A stretch of 23,023 nt of DNA from Parvibacillus sp035426385 (GTDB lineage Bacteria; Bacteroidota; Bacteroidia; Chitinophagales; Saprospiraceae). Below, in pieces: positions 1-8,900 of this stretch; position 1 is the first letter of the stretch; each line of letters starts with the position of its first letter. The stretch spans positions 1 through 23,023 of the forward strand of contig DAOLZQ010000052.1 in assembly GCA_035426385.1 (NCBI GenBank). Direction: 5' to 3'. The notes below the pieces were generated by a model. The model searched no databases. It had not been told where the DNA came from and was given only the letters and a program-made list of their open reading frames with translations. The position numbers were made by a program, and so were the translations under genes.

Positions 1-1
1 C

Positions 2-79
2 GAAAATTTATTGAACGAATTATTAGAAAGCTGGGCACAACTAGTCAAAGCTGTTTCACAAACCACAAATAACCAATAA
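2..79 (+). CDS. PadR-family transcriptional regulator, C-terminal end only (5' partial)
   Basis: An open frame enters from the left edge of the window and ends in TAA at 77-79. Only 25 residues are visible. They include the stretch NELLESWAQLVKAVSQ, which resembles the closing helix of PadR-like winged-helix regulators, where a Glu/Leu-rich segment leads into a W-x-x-L-V-x-A-V motif. The stop lies 4 bases before the ATG of the PspC gene, so the two are almost certainly co-transcribed. In Bacteroidota a PadR regulator directly upstream of a PspC-domain protein is a common pair, and that context raises confidence. PadR proteins are usually ligand-responsive repressors, so this one probably represses its own operon (inference). 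The DNA-binding domain lies outside the window, so the call rests on a short tail plus context. Confidence 0.72.
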   Translation, partial: ENLLNELLESWAQLVKAVSQTTNNQ

Positions 80-83
80 GATC

Positions 84-2210
84 ATGAATAAGACTTTCAA
101 CATTAATCTAGGCGGTCTTCCTTTTATAGTAGATGACGCTGCTTATAACAAACTAGAGAAATATTTACAGGCCATTCGAAAGCATTTTAGTACGAATGAA
201 AGCTTCGAAGAGATCATGAACGATATTGAAGTCCGGGTGGGTGAGCTTCTGCAAGAAAGGAACACCGGCAGCCTCATCGTAAATAATGAAGACATCGACA
301 TGGTAATCCGGATCATGGGACGACCCGAAGACTTTGGTGCTGAGCCAATGGATGATGCAGAATACAAAAGCTCTTCAAAGGAAGAATCTGCATATACGAC
401 TACCGATGAGACCAATTACAAGACAGGTAGACGTCTGTTCAGAAATATGATGGATAAAAAGCTAGGAGGTGTTTGTTCAGGTTTGGGCGATTACCTGGGA
501 ATCAAACCAAACTGGATTCGATTGGGTTTTCTTGCCTTCACAGTTAGCGGTGGCTTAGGTATCCCACTATACTTTCTCATGTGGGCCTTTATCCCAAAGG
601 CAAAGACTGCAGCAGACTATCTGGCCATGAAGGGTGAAAATGCTTCTGTCTCAGGGATTGCAAAATTCTTTGAAAAACAATTAGGGCATTTCGGGGAAGA
701 AGTGAGCTCTCTCACCGGCGAAGTAAAAAACAAGCTAAAGTCAAATGATATAAAATTTCATTCAGGTGAGTTTGTCAGCGATCTAGAAGAGAATATACGC
801 CTCGGTTGGCTCAATTTCAAGAGATTCTTAAAGCCACTGCTCACTGTGATTGCATTTGTGTTCTTGGCGATCTTTGGCTTTGCCTGGGTTAGTTTGATCA
901 TTGGCGCCATCACTGCACTACCCTTCCTGAATTTTGTCACATCATCATCACCGGTTATTAATCTCATCAGTGGACTCAATAGTATAGTAGTCTTTGTGAT
1001 TCCACTGGTATTTCTGATCATGTGGGCACTTCGAATTCTCTTCAAGTCCAAAATTTCACCTAATCTAAGACAGAGTCTCCTAATCTTTTGGATCACTAAT
1101 CTAATCAGCCTTTTAGTCATGGGTGGTCTTACAGCAAATGAATTTAAAGCAGAAAATACTGAGTCGAGCAGACAAAATCTAGGTATGGTTGGTTCAGAAG
1201 GTGTGCAGCTCAACTATGTTCCTGAGGATCGCAATAATGTTCAATTCGGCTTCTTGAGCGCAGGAACCAAGGATGGCATGAAATATCGAAATGATTTTGA
1301 CCTAAACCTTTTACCTGCAGAGGGCAATCAATGGTATGTATTGAAGAAAATTAAATCTCAGGGAGTAAATTCTTCAGAGGCATTACAAAATGCCAATTGT
1401 GTACAATATGATGTATCTGCCTCAGCTGGTGAGATTGACTTTCCCAATACAATTAATATAAAAAAGGATTGCAAATTTAGATTCCAGAATGTCGATATGG
1501 ATCTTTACATTCCCATAGGTGCCACCTTCAAGTTTGATGAAGATATGGTTTGGCGCTTGAGAGAAATAAAATCTGATCCTTCCAATATGAAAAATGGTTG
1601 GGTAGCTATTCCGGGACGCATATATAAAATGACCGAAGGGGGAGTTCAATGTGTAGACTGCACTGAGGAAGAATTAATATCTAATAGCATAGGAGATAAC
1701 ATGGATTCTAATACAGATCTGGAGGATCTTCCTGCTGATTATGTAATGAAAAAATACAATAACAATGAAGAAGTAGAATATACAATAAAATCTCTGCTCA
1801 GCGTTTCAATGGACAAAATACAGGCTGAAGATAAAGCATACTCTAACTCTGATAACATCAAAGTAAATATTGAACCGGCTCGTGATTCAAAGATCCACAT
1901 TGCAAAAAGTTTAAAATATTACAGTAATCAAGATATAGAAGCTGAGTCTGAAAAGCGAATTTATAAAGCGGAACTTACCGGCAGTGAATTAACTCTGGCT
2001 AATAAATTTCAGTTGCCTAAAAAATTAATTTCTAAAAATCCCGAATTTGAAATCACATTACAATTTCCGATAGGCTCAAAAATACGTTTATCAGAATCTT
2101 TACTAGACCATAAGGGCAATTTCCAATATGCCTCAGAGGCCGATAATGATGAAGATAATATATATGAAATGACTGCCACCGGGCTCAAATGCACTAATTG
2201 TAATAATTAA
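84..2210 (+). CDS. PspC domain-containing membrane protein with duplicated CxxC-ended module
   Basis: This 708-residue protein has an N-terminal cytoplasmic segment (about 1-95) with the LGGLPFIVDDAAYNKLEKYL motif seen in Bacteroidota PspC proteins. A PspC domain follows at about 115-175 (RNMMDKKLGGVCSGLGDYLG, then a hydrophobic helix). More membrane segments lie near 250-284, 300-320 and 330-350. The remaining ~350 residues are probably extracytoplasmic and carry two CxxC motifs, at 523-526 and 703-706, each preceded by a matching Y-K/E-M-T-x-x-G segment. PspC proteins act in envelope-stress responses. The family is known, but the function of this long form is not. The gene starts 4 bases after the PadR gene and ends 3 bases before the DUF4407 gene, so the three form one operon. 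The ATG at 84 fits the conserved N-terminal motif. Confidence 0.88.
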   Translation: MNKTFNINLGGLPFIVDDAAYNKLEKYLQAIRKHFSTNESFEEIMNDIEVRVGELLQERNTGSLIVNNEDIDMVIRIMGRPEDFGAEPMDDAEYKSSSKEESAYTTTDETNYKTGRRLFRNMMDKKLGGVCSGLGDYLGIKPNWIRLGFLAFTVSGGLGIPLYFLMWAFIPKAKTAADYLAMKGENASVSGIAKFFEKQLGHFGEEVSSLTGEVKNKLKSNDIKFHSGEFVSDLEENIRLGWLNFKRFLKPLLTVIAFVFLAIFGFAWVSLIIGAITALPFLNFVTSSSPVINLISGLNSIVVFVIPLVFLIMWALRILFKSKISPNLRQSLLIFWITNLISLLVMGGLTANEFKAENTESSRQNLGMVGSEGVQLNYVPEDRNNVQFGFLSAGTKDGMKYRNDFDLNLLPAEGNQWYVLKKIKSQGVNSSEALQNANCVQYDVSASAGEIDFPNTINIKKDCKFRFQNVDMDLYIPIGATFKFDEDMVWRLREIKSDPSNMKNGWVAIPGRIYKMTEGGVQCVDCTEEELISNSIGDNMDSNTDLEDLPADYVMKKYNNNEEVEYTIKSLLSVSMDKIQAEDKAYSNSDNIKVNIEPARDSKIHIAKSLKYYSNQDIEAESEKRIYKAELTGSELTLANKFQLPKKLISKNPEFEITLQFPIGSKIRLSESLLDHKGNFQYASEADNDEDNIYEMTATGLKCTNCNN

Positions 2211-2213
2211 ATA

Positions 2214-3389
2214 ATGCTAAATAAAAATGCTTCACCTATTAATAGGTTCTTGCTGTGGCTAGCTTCAGCAGATACTGAACTATTAAGGGAAAATAATGCC
2301 GACAAGCGAAAGTTTCAGTTGATCGGCCTGAGTATCATCGGTACCTGGATATTTGCCATGCTAGCATGGGCTTATTTCTTCAGCACAGTCTCTTCTTCTC
2401 CACTGATTATCCTCTGTGGCAGCGCCTTGATGGGATTTATAGTGCTGACGATTGACAGAGTTCTCATAGCGGGACTTCAGGGTGGGCACGCAGGAAATAG
2501 TGCAGGACCAATTATATTTCGGGTTGCACTGGCACTCTGTTTAGGTGCTTTCATGGCACAGCCTGCACTGCTATATCTATTTGAAAAAGATGTTGCTGTC
2601 CAATTACTTGAAGATAAAGAAATAAAGAAACAAATTACAGTGGCTGAAATTCAACGCTCACTTGCACCACAGCGTGAGCCACTACTTTTCCAGTTGGATA
2701 GTATCCAAAAACTGAAAAATAATCTAGATAGCAATGTTGTAGCATTGCGCAATTCCTTCTTGCAAGAGGCAGATGGTAGTGGAGGAACAGGCAAAGTGGG
2801 GATTGCCACTATTGCTAAAGCAAAAAAGCAACAATTGGATGATTTAAAAATGCAAGCTGATGACTTCAGTAGAGCATCAGCTCCTATGGTAGCGTCATTA
2901 CAGTCCAGAATCGATGCACTCACCGCCTCAGCTGACAAGAAAATAGCTGGCTTTGATGCCCAGGCGGGTAATGGGTTTCTCGCCAGAATCGAAGCACTGC
3001 AGCACCTGATTGATAATAATCTCACTTTACGCTGGAGGTATTTGCTATTATTGGCCATCATTATGTTGATCGAGTTAGCTCCAGTATTAAGCAAGTTGCT
3101 ATTGAAGACCAATATCTATAATCAGCGCCTTCTATTAGAGGAAAATTATCTGATTTCTCTCGATCGAGAAATCTTTGAAAGAAAATACAAAGAGTCTCAA
3201 AAGTATGCGGATTCAGTGCACCAACACAATCTGGCAAGTATTAACCTCATCATGAAAAATGTGAATTCCTCCCATACCGATGGAGATCACGCACCAGAGC
3301 AGGAATATACCTTTAATTCACAGCAGCCCCCATCTACCAATGGCATGTTGTCCTATTTTAAAAATAAATTGATGGGCAGACACATCTGA
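2214..3389 (+). CDS. DUF4407 domain-containing membrane/coiled-coil protein
   Basis: This 391-residue protein matches the DUF4407 pattern. A short N-terminus (NRFLLWLASADTELL) leads into hydrophobic segments at about 36-56, 63-83 and 103-124. The loop after the second segment contains the conserved D-R-x-L-I (residues 81-85). A long charged, Gln/Lys-rich region predicted as coiled coil spans about 128-245, and a fourth membrane segment lies at about 275-296. A hydrophilic C-terminal tail follows. The first two helices form a hairpin, and the coiled coil between helices 3 and 4 probably lies outside the cytoplasm (inference). The biochemical role of DUF4407 is unknown. Its position 3 bases after the PspC gene suggests co-translation and a shared envelope role. 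I see no convincing terminator in the roughly 80 bases after its stop. Confidence 0.85.
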   Translation: MLNKNASPINRFLLWLASADTELLRENNADKRKFQLIGLSIIGTWIFAMLAWAYFFSTVSSSPLIILCGSALMGFIVLTIDRVLIAGLQGGHAGNSAGPIIFRVALALCLGAFMAQPALLYLFEKDVAVQLLEDKEIKKQITVAEIQRSLAPQREPLLFQLDSIQKLKNNLDSNVVALRNSFLQEADGSGGTGKVGIATIAKAKKQQLDDLKMQADDFSRASAPMVASLQSRIDALTASADKKIAGFDAQAGNGFLARIEALQHLIDNNLTLRWRYLLLLAIIMLIELAPVLSKLLLKTNIYNQRLLLEENYLISLDREIFERKYKESQKYADSVHQHNLASINLIMKNVNSSHTDGDHAPEQEYTFNSQQPPSTNGMLSYFKNKLMGRHI

Positions 3390-3469
3390 TTTCTAAGTAT
3401 GTAGTCTGAACATTTTTACCTTCTGCATTGAAGTAGAATAAGTTGAATTTAGCTCTGAATTACAGATTT

Positions 3470-3502
3470 TTGAATCGAACAATAATTTAAAGACTACCTT
3501 TG
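3470..3502 (+). promoter_or_regulatory. Bacteroidota-type promoter for the riboswitch-receptor transcript
   Basis: TACCTTTG at 3495-3502 matches the Bacteroidota -7 consensus TAnnTTTG exactly. A -33-like TTG lies at 3470-3472 inside TTTTTG, giving a 22-base spacer, which is within the usual range. The expected start would be near 3509, right at the 5' edge of the TPP aptamer, as expected for a riboswitch leader. The match is seen directly; activity is inferred. The upstream stretch 3390-3469 holds nothing else I can support. Confidence 0.65.
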
Positions 3503-3509
3503 TATCAGT

Positions 3510-3592
3510 CTTTTTGGGGTGCCTACTCTGATTCATTTCAGACGGCTGAGATAAAACCCATCGAACCTGGCCGGGTAATTCCGGGAAGGGAG
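3510..3592 (+). promoter_or_regulatory. TPP (thiamin pyrophosphate) riboswitch aptamer, THI-box
   Basis: The conserved THI-box elements occur in the right order and spacing. GGGGTGCC lies at 3516-3523. A small P3 hairpin follows (TCTGA 3527-3531, loop TTCATT, TCAGA 3538-3542), then CTGAGA at 3546-3551, the pyrimidine-sensing region. ACCC at 3556-3559 pairs with the GGGGT strand. GAACCTGG at 3563-3570 leads to the P5 hairpin CCGG-GTAATT-CCGG, and the element closes with GAAGGGA. A wobble-rich P1 can form between TCTTTTT (about 3509-3515) and GGAGGGA (3589-3595). Binding of thiamin pyrophosphate is expected to switch off the downstream receptor gene, the usual sign for this class. Confidence 0.95.
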
Positions 3593-3595
3593 GGA

Positions 3596-3645
3596 ATTTG
3601 TGAAGCAGATTTTATTACCCACCCCTGGTAATAAACATCACAAAT
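3596..3645 (+). promoter_or_regulatory. Riboswitch expression-platform hairpin
   Basis: There is a perfect 9-bp stem, TTTATTACC (3611-3619) with GGTAATAAA (3627-3635), around the loop CACCCCT. An outer perfect 8-bp stem pairs ATTTGTGA (3596-3603) with TCACAAAT (3638-3645). The outer stem ends 9 bases before the ATG at 3655, and no U-run follows, which favours control of translation initiation over intrinsic termination. ATTACCC (3614-3620) can instead pair with GGGTAAT in the aptamer (3573-3579), and CACCCC (3620-3625) with GGGGTG (3516-3521). This gives a plausible mutually exclusive fold. Pairings are seen in the sequence; the mechanism is inferred. Confidence 0.7.
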
Positions 3646-3654
3646 AGGTGTTCA

Positions 3655-5916
3655 ATGTTAATTTTTAGTTCGGCGCATTACTCATTAAAGTCTTATTTTA
3701 TTTTTTCAATGTTGATGGTGCTTAGTTTATCAGCGCTTACAGCTCAGGTTATCAAACAAGATACGATTCAACCCCAGGTATTGAAGGAGGTCAATATCAC
3801 AGGATCCTGGGCTACCAGTCAAACGCCGGTGACTCAAAAGACGATCAGAAAGAGTTCGCTTCAAACTGCTAGTGCAAAAGATATCCCGGTATTACTTGAG
3901 TCACTTCCTTCTGCCCTATCTTCTTCAGATGCGGGCAATGGAGTGGGTTATACTTATCTCCGTATCAGAGGCTCTGACCAAACTAGAATCAATGTCACAC
4001 TGGATGGTGTACCGGTGAATGACGCTGAGAGTCAAAATGTATTCTGGGTGGATCTGCCGGATATGATCGAAGATGCTGCGGCCATACAGGTACAACGTGG
4101 ATTGGGATTATCGGCTGCCGGTCCGGGAGCTTTTGGCGCCAATATCAATTTACAAACCAGTGTACCGACAGATTCATTTGGCGTGGGAGTTAACACAGGA
4201 TTGGGAAGTTTCGACACCAAGAAAATCAACCTCACTGTAAACAGCGGAAGTCTCGGAGGTCATTTTAAGTTTAAGGTCCGGGGAAGTCGTATCTCCTCAG
4301 CCGGGTATATCGACAGAGCCAGTAGTAACTTATGGGCGAGTTCATTTCAGTCCTATTTAACTCTTGGACAGACCTCAATACAGGCAAATGTCTATTACGG
4401 AAAAGAGAAAACCTATCAAGCTTGGGTCGGTGTGCCTTATCATTACTTCTACGGAGACAAGCCAACTTATAATCCGGCAGGACTAATAGAGGGAAATACC
4501 TTTTTTGATGACGAAACAGATAACTTCACCCAGGTGTATTCTAGGGTGATTATTAAGCGTCCCCTTAATGATCATTCAGGCTTACAAGGCACACTTTATC
4601 ATACTTATGGTGGTGGATATTACAATCAATATAAGCCGAAAGAGAATCTCTCAGATTATTTTGAAGGGCAGAATAATATTGCGGATCTTATACGTGAGCG
4701 ATGGCTGAAAAATAATTTATTCGGCCTCAATCTAAACTATTACCTCATCTCTGGTAAAATGACACATCAATTGGGAGGAAACATTCAAACATACGGCGGA
4801 AGTCATTTTGGGATAGTACGCTCAGTGATTGGAAATATTAACTGGCAACCCCGTCACTATTATGATGATAATGCCATTAAGACAGAAAGCAGTGTTTATT
4901 ATAAAAATGAAATTACGCTTAATGCACTGACGCTGATGGGAGATATGCAAGTGCGACTGCTCCGATATCAATATACCGGCTACAATGCAGAAGGTGGCAT
5001 TTCACCACAGAAAGACAAACTGGCATTTTTCAATCCAAAGATGGGTGCATCTTATGCGGTCAATAATCATCTTTCAATGTATGGGTACACCGGCTTGGGA
5101 CACAGAGAACCCAACCGGGACGACTATACCGAATCACCACATGGCAAATTACCGAAGCCGGAACAGTTGCTCAATGTCGAAGTGGGGCTGAAGTATGCAC
5201 AAACCAACTTCAATTTGCAGGCGAATTATTTTGGTATGTTTTACAAGGATCAATTAATTCTCACTGGTCAGATCAACGATGTAGGCGCCTATACCAGGAT
5301 AAATGCGGAAAAATCCAGACGAACCGGTGTAGAATTGGAAACTGCCATTGTCCCCTTCCACTGGATGAATATAGTAGCTAATCTCACCCTGAGTAAAAAT
5401 ATTATCAACTCCCTTGATGAATATATAGATGTGAGTTCCTACAGCGATAGTTCAGGTATTCAATATCTCCCACAGGAGCAAATAACGCATCGGAATACAG
5501 ATATCTCATTCAGTCCGGATTTTATCTCATTTGGGAAAATAGAATTTAAACCATTTTCTTTAGCTAATCATCTGTTTTCTGATGTGACTATCAGCTATGA
5601 TATCAAATACATTTCCAGACAATTCTTGAATAATTATTCCAATGAAACATCGATCTTACCTGCCTACAGTAAGCAGGGCGTACAGATTACCTGGCCATTT
5701 CGCCTTGGTGGAATGCACTGCTCAGTGACGGGACGCGTCAATAATCTACTGAATAGTAAAATCATCAGTAACGGTTGGGTGTACCGGTACAAATATCTTG
5801 GTCCGTCGTATGATGACCCATCAACCGTCCCGGAAGGCAATAACTATTATAGTTCGATTGGCTTCTTTCCAGAAGCAGGCAGAAACTATTTCATCAATTT
5901 ACAATTCAACTTTTAA
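3655..5916 (+). CDS. TPP-riboswitch-controlled TonB-dependent outer-membrane receptor (probable thiamin or thiamin-derivative uptake)
   Basis: This 753-residue protein has an N-terminal signal peptide (about 1-31, cleavage after LSALTAQ or nearby). A plug domain follows at about 54-170, with the family signatures YLRIRGSDQTRINVTLDGVP and VQRGLG...GAFGANINLQT. The rest is a long 22-strand-type barrel rich in aromatic residues. It ends in NLQFNF, an outer-membrane C-terminal strand with terminal Phe. No CarboxypepD-like (SusC-type) extension is present. TPP riboswitches upstream of TonB-dependent receptors are known in Bacteroidota, where the receptors import thiamin or related compounds. The substrate here is inferred from the leader, not from residues. 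No pnuT, thiamin kinase or thiamin biosynthesis gene adjoins it on the right. The ATG at 3655 gives a proper signal peptide; the alternative Met at residue 19 would lack a basic n-region. Confidence 0.9.
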   Translation: MLIFSSAHYSLKSYFIFSMLMVLSLSALTAQVIKQDTIQPQVLKEVNITGSWATSQTPVTQKTIRKSSLQTASAKDIPVLLESLPSALSSSDAGNGVGYTYLRIRGSDQTRINVTLDGVPVNDAESQNVFWVDLPDMIEDAAAIQVQRGLGLSAAGPGAFGANINLQTSVPTDSFGVGVNTGLGSFDTKKINLTVNSGSLGGHFKFKVRGSRISSAGYIDRASSNLWASSFQSYLTLGQTSIQANVYYGKEKTYQAWVGVPYHYFYGDKPTYNPAGLIEGNTFFDDETDNFTQVYSRVIIKRPLNDHSGLQGTLYHTYGGGYYNQYKPKENLSDYFEGQNNIADLIRERWLKNNLFGLNLNYYLISGKMTHQLGGNIQTYGGSHFGIVRSVIGNINWQPRHYYDDNAIKTESSVYYKNEITLNALTLMGDMQVRLLRYQYTGYNAEGGISPQKDKLAFFNPKMGASYAVNNHLSMYGYTGLGHREPNRDDYTESPHGKLPKPEQLLNVEVGLKYAQTNFNLQANYFGMFYKDQLILTGQINDVGAYTRINAEKSRRTGVELETAIVPFHWMNIVANLTLSKNIINSLDEYIDVSSYSDSSGIQYLPQEQITHRNTDISFSPDFISFGKIEFKPFSLANHLFSDVTISYDIKYISRQFLNNYSNETSILPAYSKQGVQITWPFRLGGMHCSVTGRVNNLLNSKIISNGWVYRYKYLGPSYDDPSTVPEGNNYYSSIGFFPEAGRNYFINLQFNF

Positions 5917-5923
5917 TACAATC

Positions 5924-8900
5924 CTATCTGATCAAAGTCACACTGCCTTTGAATTGCCTGGTGGATTTGTCCGGAAATTCAAGTACAATGAGATAGGCAA
6001 ATACTGCCGGATCCATCAACTTTCCCTTAAAATAGCCATCCCAGCCGTGTTCTCCGTTGGGTACTAGATTGACGCCGCCATACACCTGATCACCCCAACG
6101 ATTGAAGATGCGCATTTCCTTAATCAGGACATTCCGATCGGCAGTAGTAACCGTAAAGACATCATTCGTGCCGTCGTGATTTGGCGTGAATATATTTGGA
6201 ATAAATACCTTCACTCTTGGTGTCACAATGACCCGTACCGTATCCTGATCCTTACAGCCCTGAGCATTGAATATCTCAACCTGATATAAGGTGGTAAATT
6301 CTGGAGAGGCTAATGGGTTCGGACAGTCAGCACATGAAAGTCCGGTGGGTGCTGTCCAGAGAATAGAAGAATAAGTTCCATCAATTTTAGGGACTAATTG
6401 GACTTGCTGGCCTTCTTCTATGGTATATACATCCTGAATGTCAATAGATAATGATCCGGTATTGCTAAATGTAAATGTACTGTCCTTCACACAGCCGGTT
6501 TGATCTTCAATTTTTAGAGTATAAGTCTCAAAATTAAGGCTGTCTATAGTCACCGGTAGACTATTGAATGTACCTTGTAGTGCACCATTCAGATACACAC
6601 TTACTGGTAGCATTAAGCTTGCATCATCCAGAATAAAGGTATTAGAACCTACGTCTGCGCAAGTCTGAGATAAAATGTGCCAATCTGGATTGAATATTGG
6701 CACAGGATTAATGGTAAAGTCTTTGGTCGTACTACAACCGGCATCACTTTCAACTAAGAAAGTATAATTCCCCGGCTGGATATTTGTCATTACATGAATA
6801 CGGACATAGGTCTGACCATTATCGATTGAGAATTTACCCCCTAAAATATTTACCTCATAGGTTATCATTCCTAAGGGAACCTTACAATTAGGTTGGAATA
6901 CCGATAAATCAACAATTTCTGGCAGCCTTTCCAGTTTTAAAGAAAGTACATCCTTTACAGCTTGACATGGACCTGCGCCATCCGGATCCGAAGTAGTCAA
7001 GGTAATGGTCACCGAGCCAGCTGCCATATCAGATGCAGAAGGATTATATATCGGATTAGCAATTTTATTGTCACTAAAAGTACCAGTGCCTGAAGTAGAC
7101 CAGGTAAAGTTTGATATTCCTGTTACAATTCCATTCAGTTGAATCTTGTCACCTTCGCATATATTTTGATCAGAGCCGGCACTTACTGTGATCACCAGAG
7201 AACAGGCGCAGTCCTTGACGAAGATCAGTGTGGTATCCGATTTTGCACATACACCATTATCAAATGTATAGATAAGTTGATGCACGCCCACACCGGCAGT
7301 AGCCGGATTAAACACAGTTCCAGTGACGCCGGGGCCACTGAAAGTACCTCCAAATGGAGAAGCAACCAAAGTAAAAGGTACCTCATCCAGACACACCGTA
7401 TCCTGAACATTGAAATTTATGGTTATATCCGGCAATACAGTTACCGTGAAGGTTCCCGTTCCACTACAGCCTGAATTGTCTGTAACTGTTACAGTATAGT
7501 TTCCACCAGTTGCGGTAATAGACTCAGTCATCTCACCAGAAGACCAGAGGTATGTTTTAAAGCCGTTACCAGCGCTGAGAGTTGTTGCTTCACCTGTACA
7601 GATTTTATCCTTACCCGAGATAGTTATACTCAGAGATGTGCTTTCCGTCACTATTACTGACGTAGAATTGGTGCAACCATTACTATCAGTTACTGTAACA
7701 GAATAGCTTCCGGGTGAACTTATAGTGATAGCTGGAGTAATAGCTCCAGTAGACCAAATATAATCTGCAAATCCATTCCCGGCATCCAGATTAGTTGAAC
7801 CGCCTACACAATAAGTGGTGCTACCGCTGAGAGACACAGCAACCTGTGGATATGCAGTAACAGTAATCTGACCGGTACCGGAACAGCCATTAGCATCGGA
7901 TACGGTTACAGTATACGTGCCTCCATTTCCCACCGTAATCACTTGAGTCGACATTCCATTTGACCATTGATAGCTGGTAAAACCTGCATCAGCCGTCAAT
8001 TGAGTTGTTTTTCCAAAGCATATTTTAGGATTGCCTACTACCGCAACAGTGACTGTACTGCTCACCGTCACCCTGACTGATGCTGTACCGGTACAACCAT
8101 CAGCATTAGTCAAAATGACTGCATATAGACCTGCTGTATCTACACTTATGGTTTGGGTAGTAGCCCCTGTAGACCAGAGATAGGAGGAATAGCCGGCTCC
8201 AGCGTCCAGCGTAGTCGAATTTCCGGTACAAATTTGGGTCATACCAGTGATAGTAGCATTGATAGGTGGTGATTCAGCAATGATGATTTCATCAGTACCA
8301 CTACAGCCTGAGGCATCCTGCACTGTCACAGAATAAGTCCCGGCAGAGTTTACAGTTATCGTCTGTGTGACAGCGCCGTTGGACCAGGTATAATTAGCAA
8401 AGCCGGTACCAGGATCCAAAACAGTTGTTTGACTCTGGCAGAGCGTTTGATCCCCCGCTATGGTAATCGATAGTGCGTTTGATTCGGTGACAGTAATTGA
8501 ATTCGTACCGGTACAACCGTTGGCATCAGTGACCGTCACTGAATAAGTACCTGGGATTCCAGTAATCAGTGTTTGACCGATACTTGCATCACTCCATTTA
8601 TATGCGCTATATCCCGCACCCGCATCCAGTGTCGTCGTACTTCCGGCACAGAAAGTAATGCTTCCGACAATATTTACATTTACCGGTGGGCTTTGGGTTA
8701 CTACAAAATCATCGGTTCCGGTACATCCATTGGCATCAGTAACCGTAACCGTATAAGTGCCGCCTGTATTGACAGTTATATTTTCAGTAGTGGCGCCATT
8801 TGACCAAATATAGGAAGCAAAGCCAGTGCCAGCTTTCAGATTCGTACTCTTAGTAGCACAAATCGCATTATTCCCGGTGATATTCACACTTACAGGAGCG

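Noticed and set aside
5902..5956. Inverted repeat CAATTCAA/TTGAATTG, plus inner TCAAAG/CTTTGA, as a bidirectional terminator
   Set aside because: The outer stem has a 39-base loop, the inner stem is 6 bp and AT-rich, and no U-run follows on either strand. It is compatible with chance.
5798..6067. A small + strand frame running across the end of the receptor gene
   Set aside because: It overlaps the conserved C-terminal barrel strand of the receptor and the antisense of the type B sorting domain, with no coding signature of its own.
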